Positions 53,871-64,000 of a stretch of DNA of 64,000 nucleotides are shown here, piece after piece. The notes beneath the pieces were generated by a model, which was not told where the DNA came from, searched no databases, and was given only the letters and a program-made list of their open reading frames with translations. The translations under genes and the position numbers were made by a program. Position 1 is the first letter of the stretch, and each line of letters begins with the position of its first letter. The stretch is from Orobanche coerulescens (taxonomy: Eukaryota > Streptophyta > Magnoliopsida > Lamiales > Orobanchaceae). The stretch is taken from positions 176,566,501 through 176,630,500 of the forward strand of contig CM065809.1 in the NCBI GenBank assembly GCA_033398695.1, written 5' to 3'.

Positions 53871-53876
53871 ACTGAT

Positions 53877-55073
53877 TGTTGCTACCCAAAATATTATCCG
53901 GAGATAGATATTGCTGGAATGGATGGGATAGCAAACAAATGCAAGAGCACTTCCGTGAGAAAGATAAATAACACAAGATTTGCCGGGGTTGTTAGTCCCG
54001 GGCTTGAATGCTCTCGCGAGATATTATTAATACCGATATTCGGGGATACAAGTACTAATGTAAGAATACAATTACAATGAGTGTAAAGTTTCTTGTTATC
54101 TTAGCTAGTGAGCGTGTAGATTGCCTAAGAACCCAGTTGATGCTCTGTGAGTTCTTGTAACAAAGGTGATGAACAGTCGCGGCGGTGAGAGATCGACCGC
54201 CTCTCACGGCGAGTATTTAGCGGGATGTTTGGGCTTCGGGCTTATGAATCCCTTGGAATCTGCCTAGTGGAGACTTGCCGCTTCGCCGATCGTCTTCTGG
54301 ACGAGAGATTTGGAGAGAGAAGTCCTGAGATGGATTCCGGTGAGATAGCCGGAGCTTGATGATATGTGTGTTCTTCAAGATTTCCGTGGATGTATCGGAA
54401 TGTGAGAGAATGTGAACTTTTGGTGGAATGTATTTGGACGTAAGTCAAATGAATTCCGAACCGTATATTCGGTGAATCGGGAACCTTTTTCCAGTAGGAG
54501 GAGGTTCTCTATTTATAGGGCTTGGATACGCCGGCGATCGCCCTTACTGCAATATAATAATCGGGCGATCGTCTTTTAGCATATGGGCCTGTCCCCTCAA
54601 AGTCTGCAGGAGTTCTTTGGCGATCAATCAGCGGTCCAATGGGAGCTTACACGCGTCTGAGTTCTTGCCGCGGTGGTCCCACCGACAACTTTCGGCGCGC
54701 ATCTTTGGTAGGTGAGGTAGGTGACAGCCGTGGTCTTTTGGTCTTGTCTCGTCAGAAAAGATCTTTATCTCTGCCGCGAAGATCTTGTCGGCGCCTTTGG
54801 TGGATGCACGTGGGTGCTTTTCTGAGATCCAGTCCTTGATGACTTTGGCGGACGATCGTCTCTGCTCGGGGCGTAGGTCGATTGCCCTTAGCCGGTCACT
54901 AGAGCAGATCGCCAGCTGCCAAAGGGCGATCGCCCTGGGAGTCGATCGCTAGGTACCTGATGGTGGTTTGATATCTTCGACTTGGCGAGCTAGTCAGGGT
55001 TTGACTGGAGTTGACTTGGTCGCTCGGCCTTATAGTCGATCGCCTGTCGGGATGAATAAATCGTGACACAACA
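53877..55073 (-). mobile_element. 3' LTR of second Tat element
   Basis: About 1197 bp. Minus-strand start TGTTGTGTCACG, end GGGTAGCAACA. It contains the minus-strand TATA box (54510-54517) with GCGATCGC at 54534-54541 immediately upstream, and further GCGATCGC copies. Confidence 0.87.
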
Positions 55074-55432
55074 ATTGCCCCCCAGCTCGCTCATACGTTG
55101 GAAACGTGGGGTGAGGTGGCTTTCTTGGCGATCGCTGAATTTTTGACGAGCGACTAAGTGTTTTATTGAACTGGCGATCGTCTTTGAGCTGATATATCCT
55201 GAGTTTCGGACGACCTGGTTGGCCGAATCACAAGGAAAAAGCAACGGGTGTTGAAAAGTCTCCGCGCACATGTCGGGCTTCTATTGGAAGACGCCAACGG
55301 TCATTAATGACTCCTCGGCTGACGCGTCCTCGAAAAGACGCGTACGCGGGTCTCGAGGGGGTCAACTGGTGCGCCGTTTGAGATCCGACCCCTGAGGTTT
55401 TCTCTTATTGCAATCGGGTCCCTGCCTTCTCC

Positions 55433-55440
55433 TATAAAAG
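55433..55440 (+). promoter_or_regulatory. TATA box of the antisense-type gene, second Tat element
   Basis: CCTATAAAAGGGG, about 150 bp upstream of the gene start region, equivalent to 24659-24666. Confidence 0.65.
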
Positions 55441-55588
55441 GGGGGCGCGGGGCTGCAGTCTCACTCACGCGTGCTTTTTTTTTGGAGAAAGAAGGACCTG
55501 CTGCCGAATTTTCTGAAGATCTAAGTGCCGATCGTCGATCGATTTCACTTTAGGGTAAGAAAAATCCTTCTCTTCCTTTCTAACTCAA

Positions 55589-58254
55589 AATGGTCTAACC
55601 TCATCATCGTTTGGAGCGGGAACCGGTTACGCCACGGACATCGGTGCCCAGGAGAAACTTCTTCCGTCTTCCACCGAGACGGCAAGCGGTGCAATTGAGC
55701 CGGAATCGACCAGTGAAGTTGAGGCTTTGTTCAATGAGGCCGATATTGCTAGGAGTCGAGCCGAGGAGAGACGATCGCAGATCGAGAGAGATCCGCGATC
55801 GGGGCTTCGGGAGCAACATAGTGATTTTGGACGGGCTATAGGGCCTTTCTTTGAAATAATGGAGAGATTGGCCGGTCCTACTCCGCGATTCGATTTCAGG
55901 GGATATTCGGTCGCTTATCCCTATGTGCTCCCCAAGCGGTCGCAGTATCGTGTCGCGCAGCGATCGTTGTGGTCGCTCGGCCAAATACGGAGCTCGACGA
56001 CCAGGAGAGATCTGGCCGTCTGGAGGACAAGATTCCATGTTCCTTCAGATGTGGACATGTTCGCGCCCGCGGAGAATGAACGAGCCGACCAGCCTCCGAT
56101 GGGTATGGTCGCAGTGAGTGAGGCTGTTATGGAGGCCGGGATACGCTTCCCTCTGTCCTTTTCGGTCTCCCATCTGTTGGCCGCTTGGAATGTGGCGCCA
56201 CTTCAGCTGACGCCGAACGCCTGGCTCCAAATCATCTGCACTTTCACCCTATTCGGCGGTCACCGCCTGTACCGCCTCCCGTCGCCGTTGGAGATGAATC
56301 ATTTGTTTAAACTGACGGCTCACAGAGGGTTGGTCGGCGGTTACCATATTCAAGGCCGATCTGGTCGGGTGATTCATGGAGTCCCAAATAAGATACGGGG
56401 CGATCAGACGAAGTGGTTCTGGGTCGCCGGCAAGTGGAGAGCTTCGGCGAGCGACAATCCCACGGGCGAGCTGGAGATCCCCACCGAATTTCGGGAGAGG
56501 AATCCCGGTAAGGGTTTAGACTCTCCCTTCGTTTGGATGCGATTTGGACTGATCTAATTTGATTTCTGATTTGCAGGCTTCCATATCCCGGCGATCGAGG
56601 AGCTGCCTTTCGACTTTCTCGTTGTTTGGGAGCGAATTAGGAGCTTGTCGGACGACGACCTAGACGCCGCCCGGATCAACAAGGAGAGTCGTTGGTTGTC
56701 GGCTAGACTATTCCGTTTCCCGAGACATCTCGCGGTGCCAGGTATGAGCTTCTGCGATCTTCACTTTCTAGGCGATCGCCTTACTTGAGGAAAGTGTCTG
56801 ACCGTTAGTCGATCGTCTTTAACTGCAGAGGTTCGTTTCCCTCGCTTTTTGGAGCCTCCGGCGGAGATCGCTATGTCGAACCCAGGAGTCCTAGGCCGTC
56901 TTCACGCGAAGAGGTCGACTCGGGTTCCACCCGTTGCATTGCCTATAGTTCCGGAGGCGGAGCCTCGCGTGGAGCCGGAGCCTCGCGTGGAGCAGGTCGT
57001 GGTTGAGGAGGAAATTCCGGAGGAGGGTCTTCGGGCGAATCGCAAGAGGCCGAGGCCGCAAGAAACTTCGTTTCCTGCCCCGGGCGATGAAGTGCCGATC
57101 GCCGCGCCTCCGATCACCATCGTTGCTCCGGAGCGCGAGCCGCCCTCTGCGGCTTTTCTGCGGGAGACGGCGATCGCGGATGCAGAGATTCCTCGAGGGA
57201 AGCCGTTTTTTGGTCGGGATCCCGAGAAGGCTGAGAGGTAGATAGCATTTCTGTGTTTGACAATTGCATCTGCGTAGGAGTTGTACTAACTTAGTCGTTT
57301 GATGCGGGATCCGTCGCGCGATCCTTCTTGTCCACCGATGGTCGTGGATTTCTGGCGAGCCGATCTTCTCGCCATTCCCGTGATATTCCTCCCTATGTTA
57401 GCAAGGTGCTTCCGCCCCCGCCAAGGCGTGGACAATCGATCTGGATGCGATCGCTCGGCGCCGATCGCCGAGTTCGATGCATGCCGTTGTCGCCCTTTCT
57501 CTTCGAGACGGCGACCATGGCCTTCAGTGCCGTCAGAGTTTGAGGGAGGCCCTCCACTATTCGCCTTCAGGAGGATCTCGAGGCGGCTCGGAAAGAGAAC
57601 GCCGAGTTTGCTGACAAGATCGTGGCGATGGAGAAGGACTCCTTGGAGGCGGCCAAGCGGGCGAGCCATGAGCTTGAGCTGGAGAAGAAGGAGACTGAGA
57701 AATTCCGAATGGCGGTCGACCGATTTCGGGACCAGATGCAGAGTGCCGTCCAGGCGAGGAATGTTGCTGAGGAGGAGGCCGATCGCCATAAGGTGACGAT
57801 CGCTCGGCTGACCAGCGAGCTGGCGGAGGCGAAAGAGAAGGTTGCTGCGAGGGAGGCCGAGCTCCAGGGATCGCAACAGGCGATGGCCGAGCTGAGAGGA
57901 GAGGTTGAGGCGACCAAGGCCGATCCCTTCCAAAATTTGGAGTATGTCAGCGAGTTCGCCTATTACTTGGCGTTCGCCGACTCGATCCGAGCGGCTAAGA
58001 AGGGAGGCTTGGAGGTCGGCCCTCTAGCTGAGAAGTTCAAGTCATATGCATTGGAGCATCCTCTCCATTCGGCTTTCTCCTTGCCGATCTTGGACCTGGC
58101 GGACATCGGCGTGGATTTGAGCTGGTATCCGTCTCCAGACAGTCTTGCTCATCCCGATGCTCCTAAGATGAGGGGACCGCGCCGAATGCCGATGGCGAAG
58201 GCCCGGCAGGGCCTGAGGCGCTTCCTTTACGCTTTTAGCTTACTTTCTTTGTAG
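55589..58254 (+). pseudogene. second copy of the antisense intron-containing Tat gene
   Basis: Orientation is opposite to its element's gag. Exon 1 (to 56507) keeps a 276-codon open stretch with VEALFNEADIARSRAEE, GMVAVSEAVMEAGIRFPL, PLQLTPNAWLQIICTFTL, GGYHIQGRSGRVI and ELEIPTEFRERNP. Intron 1 is 56508-56576 (GTAAGG to TTTGCAG). Exon 2 (56577-56741) has ELPFDFLVVWERIRS. Intron 2 is 56742-56828 (GTATGA to CTGCAG). Exon 3 (56829-57237) is Pro/Glu-rich and ends RGKPFFGRDPE. Intron 3 is about 57238-57294. Exon 4 to 58254 is a long coiled coil (KASHELELEKKE-like) and tail EFAYYLAFADSIRAAKKGG. The ATG near 55590 is out of frame by a small indel, and exon 4 has a frameshift near 57360 and a stop near 57541. 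Same domains and intron positions as 21812-24513. Confidence 0.8.
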
Positions 58255-59271
58255 TTTGTAGCTTTCTTTTTGTAGTACTTAGGCCTTCTACGGCCGTGTA
58301 CTCTATTTTTCAAGTAATAAAATGAGCATTTGGATTTCTGACTTATCACTTGAATGAATGGTTATTTTTGAGTCTTTGTTTGACTTTGTACAAATGCGTG
58401 AGGAGAGATCGTTGCGAGGGTAGTTCCAAATGAATTGATAAACTCATAAGACAACTTTTTACAACAAGTTCGATCGCTGCACTACATCTGAAAAAATGAC
58501 GATCTCCGTATGTGGTTGAATAGCGACGATCGTCGTGTAGGTAGTCCGCACCCTTCTTGCCCCTTGTTTTTATTCACTTAGTGGAAGTAAGGGGATGAAA
58601 ATAATTCCTTGAGTGAGCGGTCTTTAACTTTGTCGAATCCTCGGGGACGGTCGTCCATCTTGAGGAACCGTGCACGATCGCGGAGTTCAATGGGCCGACT
58701 CCTTGATCATGTCTTGATGCGCGAAGACATTGAGTGTCTCGTGACTCACTTTATTATGAGGGTCCTCCGTTAGGCTGCGCCTCGCCTCGTATTTAAACGA
58801 AAGGCGTGCGGTCTTGGTTTAGAGGAGTCCTTGCGCGGGGCAGCGTCGGATGAATCAACTCCACGCCCGCGGCTTGTTAGCTCTGCTTCCACCTCGGCCA
58901 GCCATGGAGATGGCCGACCTCGACGGTGTACGTTGAGACGGGGTTGTGGCACGTCGCATTGTCCGGGTTCACCATGTCGATGATGAACCTTTGAGGGCGA
59001 GCGATCGTGTCCACCGATTTGTTTTGGAGGGCCTCGGACTACGCCGGCCTCGTATTTAAACGAAGGGCGGGCGATCTTGGCCTAAAGGGACCTTGCATGG
59101 CCTAAGCAATCGGAATTATCGACCACTGTGACCATGGTCGCACTCTTCCACCTTGGATCGTCATGTAGATGCCGACCTTCGACGGTGTACGCGCAGCGGG
59201 GAGGCGATCTCGTGCCTTAGTCCATCGTGTTAGACGGTGAACCGCAGATGGCGATCGAGTCCTCCGGTTTC
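58255..59271. repeat. noncoding duplicated block of second Tat element
   Basis: Two related copies (about 58740-58945 and 59025-59200) carry CTCGTATTTAAACGAA, GGCGATCTTGG-like and CGACGGTGTACG landmarks and correspond, reverse-complemented, to 20870-21300. The block joins directly to gag, marking the pol deletion. Confidence 0.6.
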
Positions 59272-60334
59272 TTAAATAAGGAGGGAGATCGGGATGACTT
59301 CCGTGGTCTCCTTCTCTTGATTGAAGCATATAGAGACGGTCGCCGAGGTTGATCCAGGGTCGGCTCGTATGAGCTTCCCACTGCTTTGCGTTCGACTTGA
59401 CGATCGTCTATAGAGATAGGCGGGGCTTCGTCTAAACCAATAAGTTGTCCAACCCGCCTCCTCGAACAGCTTCCAGAGCCGTTTGAGGAGGTCGCGGCAA
59501 TTGTTGGTGCCGTGGGACTCTTGTGGTAGGCACAATATTGATTGTTGTCCAGTGACCGTGGTCCCTTATCGCCTTTGGCTTTTTGAGCTCTTCGTGCCCC
59601 TTGATGGCATAGAAAATATGTGCCGAGTTACTGAACGTATGGAGGAGATGGGCTTCCATGTCCTCGAAAGCCTTGAGATCTCCGGTGTCTTGGCGATCGC
59701 CTTATTTGCTTTGGCGATCGCTATCTTCCGGGCCGGAGGTGGCGTTTCCTCGTCTAAGCGGAGGGTGAGTAGCCTTTGGCCGGGAAGTTGGCACTTTAGC
59801 GCGGAAGATCGTGTAAGTTGGGGGATATCCTTGGAGAGATGTCCGAACATGGGAGAGTGACCGTGGAATCCCCCATGACCGAATAGAGAGCGAGCTCATC
59901 ACCGACGGGTTCGCCGGTGAGGATGATTTCGTCTACCCGGCCGATGTAATCTGCGCTGGCCCTTCCCCGCTTGATTTTTATCATGCGGTGGGGGCCTTCT
60001 GTCTGGCGACCTTGCCGGGCGAAGTATGACGTGAAGTCATTCGCCGCCAGTAAAAGAGGTGACCGATCGTGGTGGTAGTGAGACGTAACACTTATGGGCC
60101 ACCGCCCAATGTCACGGAAGGTTCGGCACTTGTCAGATCGACGCCCCACACCTACCATGTAAATTCGGAATTTACTCAGGTGGGTTTCGGGGTCCGATCT
60201 CCCCTTATACAGAGGTGTTTTAGGAGGAGCGATCGTTGGTTGTATGGGGGCAAGCTCGATGTGGACCGCGAGTGGCTCGGTCGGACCGGCGATCTTCTTG
60301 CTGGTGCCTGCTGATCGCTTGTTTTCGCGTAGTA
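59272..60334 (-). pseudogene. Tat gag, frameshifted and truncated at both ends
   Basis: Minus strand. KKIAGPTEPLAVHIELAPIQ, SDPETHLSKFRIYMVG, GPHRMIKIKRG and ADYIGRVDEIILTGEPVGDE match the gag of the first Tat element; downstream HLLHTFSNSAHIFYAIKGHE and RDLLKRLWKLFEE correspond to its finger region. Several frameshifts. The 5' part is removed by the insertion at 60334; the 3' part ends near the counterpart of INMLQ and is joined to the spacer. Confidence 0.82.
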
Positions 60335-61302
60335 TGGTTTTCAAATCCGATCAATTTTAAAATTTGTAAAACCTCGGAGTATTTCCAAGGTGTCGAACCC
60401 AAGGGAATTGATGTGTCGAAAATAAAAGAAGTAACTCTACTCAAAATTCGACTGCTATTTAGGAATCCGAAAATTTGTTTGCTTCTAATTATCTAAATTT
60501 AAAAATCGAAAAAATAAGAATATAAATAAAAGATGAAATATCTAAATTAAGCAAATAAAGCAAATTAACAAGATAAAATCACAAGTCGAAAGGTAATTGA
60601 TCCTAGGGTAGTATCATCTAATTGAGTTCACACAATCCATTCACTTGATTCCTTCTCCCCAAAATTTAATTCAATCCTAGAAATAATCACTCTACGATCT
60701 AGAATTTCTGTCAAGGCAACCTAGAAAGATAGTTAATTAAAACCCTTTTCGCCTGTGGCTCAAAGAATTGAAATCACTTAAAAAGCACCAACTTATTTAT
60801 CTATGATTTATCTTTCTCCGCTAGGTCTCAAGATAAAATCATATTGTGTGTCAAGTATTTCCACTAATCAATTACTCCTTCCGGACAAAATCAATTAGCT
60901 AACATGCATCGATTAAGGGCCCTTTAATCTAACATGAGATTTAACACAACTTGAACACAAGCCTAGGATGAAAGGTCAAAAGGTAATCAAAGGAATATCA
61001 TGTGATCATCAATTAAATTTACTAACCCTATAATCAATCAAAGGATTAGCCAGACATACTTGAAATTAAACAAGAAATAGATGAAGAATGCATATTATTA
61101 ATATGAAAAGAGAGATTACAACCCTTATGGATGAACTCCGAGTCTTCAATCTCCCAAAAACAATAATAATTCTCCTCCAAAAAGTTCTTGCCTCAAAGAA
61201 ATTAATCTTGCTAAGAAGATCTAAAAATTGTAAAAGACGAAAAAGAATGATAAAGAATGCTCCAATATGATAAAAGCTGATGAAACTAGGTCTAGAAGGG
61301 TG

Positions 61303-61310
61303 TTTTTATA
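61303..61310 (-). promoter_or_regulatory. TATA box of Athila-like LTR
   Basis: Minus-strand GGCTATAAAAACACC, about 110 bp after the palindromes. Confidence 0.6.
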
Positions 61311-61421
61311 GCCTAAGGGGGTTACATTCCCGATTAGCCCTAATCTAGGAAATAAAATCTATCTAAAAGAGTCAAAATCCGTCCAAAAACGAGAGTCCGC
61401 TGGGAAGCCTTTCGGCCTGGC

Positions 61422-61522
61422 CTATCGGCCGATAGGCTGGCCGATAGTTGCTTCGTCGATCTCTTCACTCGGCAGGTGAATTCCTTTCGACGCCCTATCG
61501 GCCGATAGGCTGGCCGATAGGT
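61422..61522 (-). repeat. CTATCGGCCGATAG palindrome pair in U3
   Basis: Perfect 14-bp palindromes at 61422-61435 and 61495-61508, each followed by GCTGGCCGATAG. Confidence 0.9.
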
Positions 61523-61757
61523 TCTTCTGTTTTCCGCAAAAATCCGTTTCTTCGTCCGTTTGACTCGACTCTCGGTCCTTTGTCTCGTTTTGGGTCCTTT
61601 TGGCTCTAAAAACCTGCAAACACACTAAAACCAACCCAAACGCGTAATACGGCTCGACTAATCATAAATAAGCCAAATACGAGCACATTAATCACGAAAC
61701 GAGATAAAAACCCAAAGATAAAATCCTAGAAATAAGTGGTAAAATTACCACTTATCA

Positions 61758-63742
61758 AACCCCCCCAAACTTAAGCCTTGTTCGTCCCGAACAACAAAAA
61801 GAAAAGAAAAAGAAAGTCGTGAATCATCGTGCAATTCATAGTGTTCAACCTAATCAATACTATCCTGTAATTTTCTCTAAATAATCCGATTGTCGTAAAA
61901 GCGAGCTGCACTCAGAATAGTGATTCCGCAAAGTAGTCAAGTTCACCTAGTCATTCGCTCATGAAGAAAATCCACCAAAGATTAACAAAACGTGAGTCAA
62001 ATCGACCACAATATGAAAGGCTAAAATAAACAAGCTAGTTCGTCCCGTGCTACACGCCTAGTGGCACATTTTTCACGAGTTTCATAACAAATAAACCTCA
62101 CAAGATTCCCTTATATAAATGTTCAAGAATTTGATTCGAGTTGACCACTAGGTTAGGATCTCGGATGTTTCATCGGGGTAATTCTAGGGTGGAACTTCCA
62201 TTCTCATGTATTAGGAAACCGTTTGACGTAAAAAGACACTCATGGGGCACATGGATGCTTCTAGTTACTAAGTTCCCGTCTACAGCGGAGAAACAACTCG
62301 AATATATAATTTCCGCATGTCCGAATCAAGGTCGCCGCTTTACGCGAGAGTAAACAATGGTCACGCGAATACCCCTGCTACTAAGTTCCCTATCATTGGC
62401 ACATGTGAAATATCTAAATCACTAGTCTAATCGAGTCGCTGCTTTACGCGAGGGTAAACAACGGGTCACGCGAATGCCCCCGGTTACTAGACTTCCCTTC
62501 ATAGAACAACATTATCTCAATTTTTGGGAAAAACTGACCGACTCTAAACTCTATCTAAGTGCCAACACGACTGACGAAACAGTACGACTCACTATCCGGA
62601 AGATGTAACCAAACGTATTGACGGTGATTTTAAAACAAGTATGTATCGTCTCTTATCTGCCAAGACCTCTACAATCACGAAAAATTTTGGACCTAAATGA
62701 ATACTATGCAAAACAGAAATTACTAACTACAACTCGACTAAAACTCGACCGTTTCTTCAGAGAGAAAAACAGTGTTGTAACATCGGTATCACACAATTAG
62801 AAGCACGAAAAATTCACTAAAAAGGAAAAACTAAAGACAAGCAAGGCTATCTAAAAACAAACAACGAAAAGCAAATAAAAGCAAACACGAAATCTAATCT
62901 AAAAAAAAAAAAACTACTACGACCTAACGAAAAAAAATAGAAACTAGCAAACACACCAAACGAAAATGAACATAAAAATCTAAAAAAAAAACTAAGCAAC
63001 AAAAAGCCAAAACCACGCAACACCAAAATGATAAGCACAAATAAACACAACGGGCACCAACACAAGCAAATAAAGATACAAGGCAAACAAGGTACTCACA
63101 CGTAAAGAAATTAACAAAGCCGCACTTCTCCCTCCCCCCAAACTTATTTCGCATCCCAAAGGAGGAATAAGTTTGAAAAGAGAAAGGAGTGGCTTTGTTA
63201 ATGGAGTACCTGATCACTGTGGCTGAAATGGCGGGTTTGTCGGCGAGCTCGTAGTGCATACTGGGCCGGGTATGTCCTATCGGCCAGGCCTTTCGGCCGA
63301 TAGGCTGGGCCGATAGGAACTTCTGTCTCATACCATACTCATATCGGGCGGGATATCGGTCGATGTGGAATTCCTGTCGACCACTGCTTGCAACAATAAA
63401 AATTTTTTATTTTCCTCAGCCTATCGGCCGGGCCTATCGGCCGATATGCTCGCCCGATAGGATTTTCTGTCTCAAAAAATTTTCCAGCTTTTTCTCTTTC
63501 GCATAATTGGTCCCGTTTTTGCTTGGGTATGGCGATTAAAGACCTGCGAGTATTTAAAACTCGGCGTGCATGGATCAGAGCTTAACAAAAACTAGCAAAG
63601 CTACTACGAAACTAGAAACTGCAAAAATCACGCAAACGAAAAATCGAAAATAAAAGAATAAAACGAACTAATATACATACATACGTTGGGTTACCTCCCA
63701 ACAAGTGCTACGTTTAACGTCTTTAGCTAGACGATACCTCAT
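61758..63742 (-). other. 3' untranslated interior of Athila-like element
   Basis: On the minus strand this runs from CACTTGTTGGGAGGTAACCC (63688-63710), a phrase that follows coding sequence in many Athila/Ogre-type elements, to the polypurine tract. It holds a second purine tract AAGTTTGGGGGGAGGGAGAAG-like at about 63127-63147 (landmark only), more CTATCGGCCGATA motifs (63275-63465), A-rich low complexity at 62830-63090, and a diverged duplicate with TCGCTGC/TTTACGCGAG at 62330 and 62440. Confidence 0.6.
63275..63465 (-). repeat. CTATCGGCCGATAG-type motifs in the element interior
   Basis: Variants at about 63275-63320 and 63420-63462, each followed by GGA...TTCTGTCTC as in U3 (TTCTTCTGT). 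Confidence 0.8.
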
Positions 63743-63997
63743 TCAACCTGGATCTTCAGTGACAACTCCCCCTTGAACGGGTTTGTTGATATCAAGATAG
63801 CATACACTCCTCTCATTAGGTCGACTCTCGTTCGCCTCCAACATTCGAACATACTCCGGCAAATCCTCGGAAATTTCATCAACCTCAGAATGTGAGTAAA
63901 TGGAGTGTGAAATACAATGCTCCAACAAGTCGGTCGGGGGCGGCATAATAGACTCAATTTCAAAACATTCCTCGGGCGCATCGTCGGGCTTCTTCAT
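63743..63997 (-). CDS. C-terminal fragment of an element protein, not recognised
   Basis: A minus-strand open frame runs in from the right edge and stops at 63743. It reads SIMPPPTDLLEHCISHSIYS, an acidic stretch with LPEYVRMLEANESRPNERSV, and YLDINKPVQGG. The acidic text resembles the linker before RT in Athila-like polyproteins, but the stop is followed at once by the usual 3' region, which would mean RT to integrase is missing here too. I cannot name it with confidence; the true start is outside the window. Confidence 0.45.
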   Translation of the reverse strand: MKKPDDAPEECFEIESIMPPPTDLLEHCISHSIYSHSEVDEISEDLPEYVRMLEANESRPNERSVCYLDINKPVQGGVVTEDPG

Positions 63998-64000
63998 CGC

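Larger units (their letters stand above)
51316..53876 (-). mobile_element. Tekay-type gypsy LTR, minus strand, interrupted in U3
   Basis: The left end TGTAACACCCCC is the reverse complement of the GGGGGTGTTACA that closes the LTR at 3672, and GTGGGGTCCACGGCACTGTAA (minus strand) parallels that LTR's 3' part. It is inserted into the copia 3' LTR at 51315. R/U5 has two minisatellites (52099-52283, 52371-52600). U3 has the TAGCG-NN-CGCTA motif array and a minus-strand TATA box (53696-53703). The LTR is cut at 53876 by the Tat element, so its U3 start is not seen next to it. Confidence 0.83.
53877..60334 (-). mobile_element. pol-less Tat-type gypsy element, minus strand, interrupted by Athila-like element
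   Basis: The order along the plus strand is LTR in reverse (53877-55073), complement of the polypurine tract (ATTGCCCCCCAGC), the antisense-type gene on the plus strand, the noncoding repeat block, then gag in reverse (60334-59272). Protease, RT, RNases H and integrase are all absent. The gag N-terminal part is cut at 60334 by another LTR, and the remainder must lie right of the window. It is related to, but clearly diverged from, the element at 13891-25963. Confidence 0.85.
60335..61757 (-). mobile_element. LTR of Athila/Ogre-like gypsy element, minus strand
   Basis: Minus-strand start TGATAAGTGGTAATTTTACC, directly after the purine run AAGTTTGGGGGGG (61758-61772), and end TTTGAAAACCA, about 1423 bp. 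It contains GAACCCAAGGGAATTG (plus strand), a phrase common in such LTRs. U3 has the palindrome CTATCGGCCGATAG twice (61422, 61495) and the minus-strand TATA box TATAAAAA at 61303-61310. It is inserted in the Tat gag. This is the 3' LTR; the element continues beyond the right edge. Confidence 0.78.

Noticed and set aside
62847..63331. Cys/Phe-rich minus-strand open frames
   Set aside because: Produced by A-rich low-complexity sequence in the 3' region of the Athila-like element; no start context or domain.

Overview
The window is nuclear DNA of a flowering plant, most likely a dicot. The evidence is the mix of plant LTR-retrotransposon lineages (Ty3/gypsy Tekay, Tat and Athila-like; several Ty1/copia), hAT elements with BED-finger transposases, Stowaway-type and foldback MITEs, and one intact plant vacuolar-iron-transporter-like gene. 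I see no rRNA, tRNA or CRISPR. Nearly everything except the gene at 37406-38077 is transposon-derived, and most element coding regions are broken.

Layout. 1-3672: a Tekay-type gypsy element (integrase remnant plus a 2-kb 3' LTR) whose integrase is cut by the LTR of a Tat-type element running off the left edge. 3846-9610: hAT-like and hairpin MITE sequences, a 5'-truncated LINE with target duplications, and AT-rich DNA. 9611-13042: an autonomous-type hAT transposon with a nearly complete but stop-containing transposase. 13262-26749: a three-level nest, a LINE remnant split by a long-inverted-repeat element, itself split by a complete 12-kb Tat element (13891-25963, 5-bp duplication ccact). 26758-28167: two non-autonomous hAT elements with 8-bp target duplications. 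28937-34855: a complete copia element on the minus strand (duplication aacat). 35712-36270: a foldback element. 37406-38077: the VIT-like gene. 38905-43154: a copia element with gag but no pol. 43441-43638: a Stowaway MITE. 44313-64000: a four-level nest, a decayed copia element carrying what looks like a captured DUF1685 gene exon, with a minus-strand Tekay LTR in its 3' LTR, a minus-strand pol-less Tat element in that, and a minus-strand Athila/Ogre-like element in the Tat gag.

Most interesting signals. (1) A 12-bp near-palindrome, TAGCGCACGCTA and close variants, is iterated about 45 times in U3 of both Tekay LTRs and of a copia LTR pair, commonly at about 22-24 bp spacing (two helical turns) and ending upstream of the TATA box. 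The Athila-like and Tat LTRs carry different CpG palindromes (CTATCGGCCGATAG, GCGATCGC) at the corresponding place. (2) Both Tat elements carry, antisense to gag-pol, a gene with its own TATA box and three GT-AG introns at matching positions. (3) The 28937-34855 copia element lacks the usual Met-tRNA primer site; the sequence at that place is perfectly complementary over 14 nt to a site in its own LTR, which suggests self-priming or a U5-leader stem. All functional statements are inferences from reading the sequence; no search or alignment was run.
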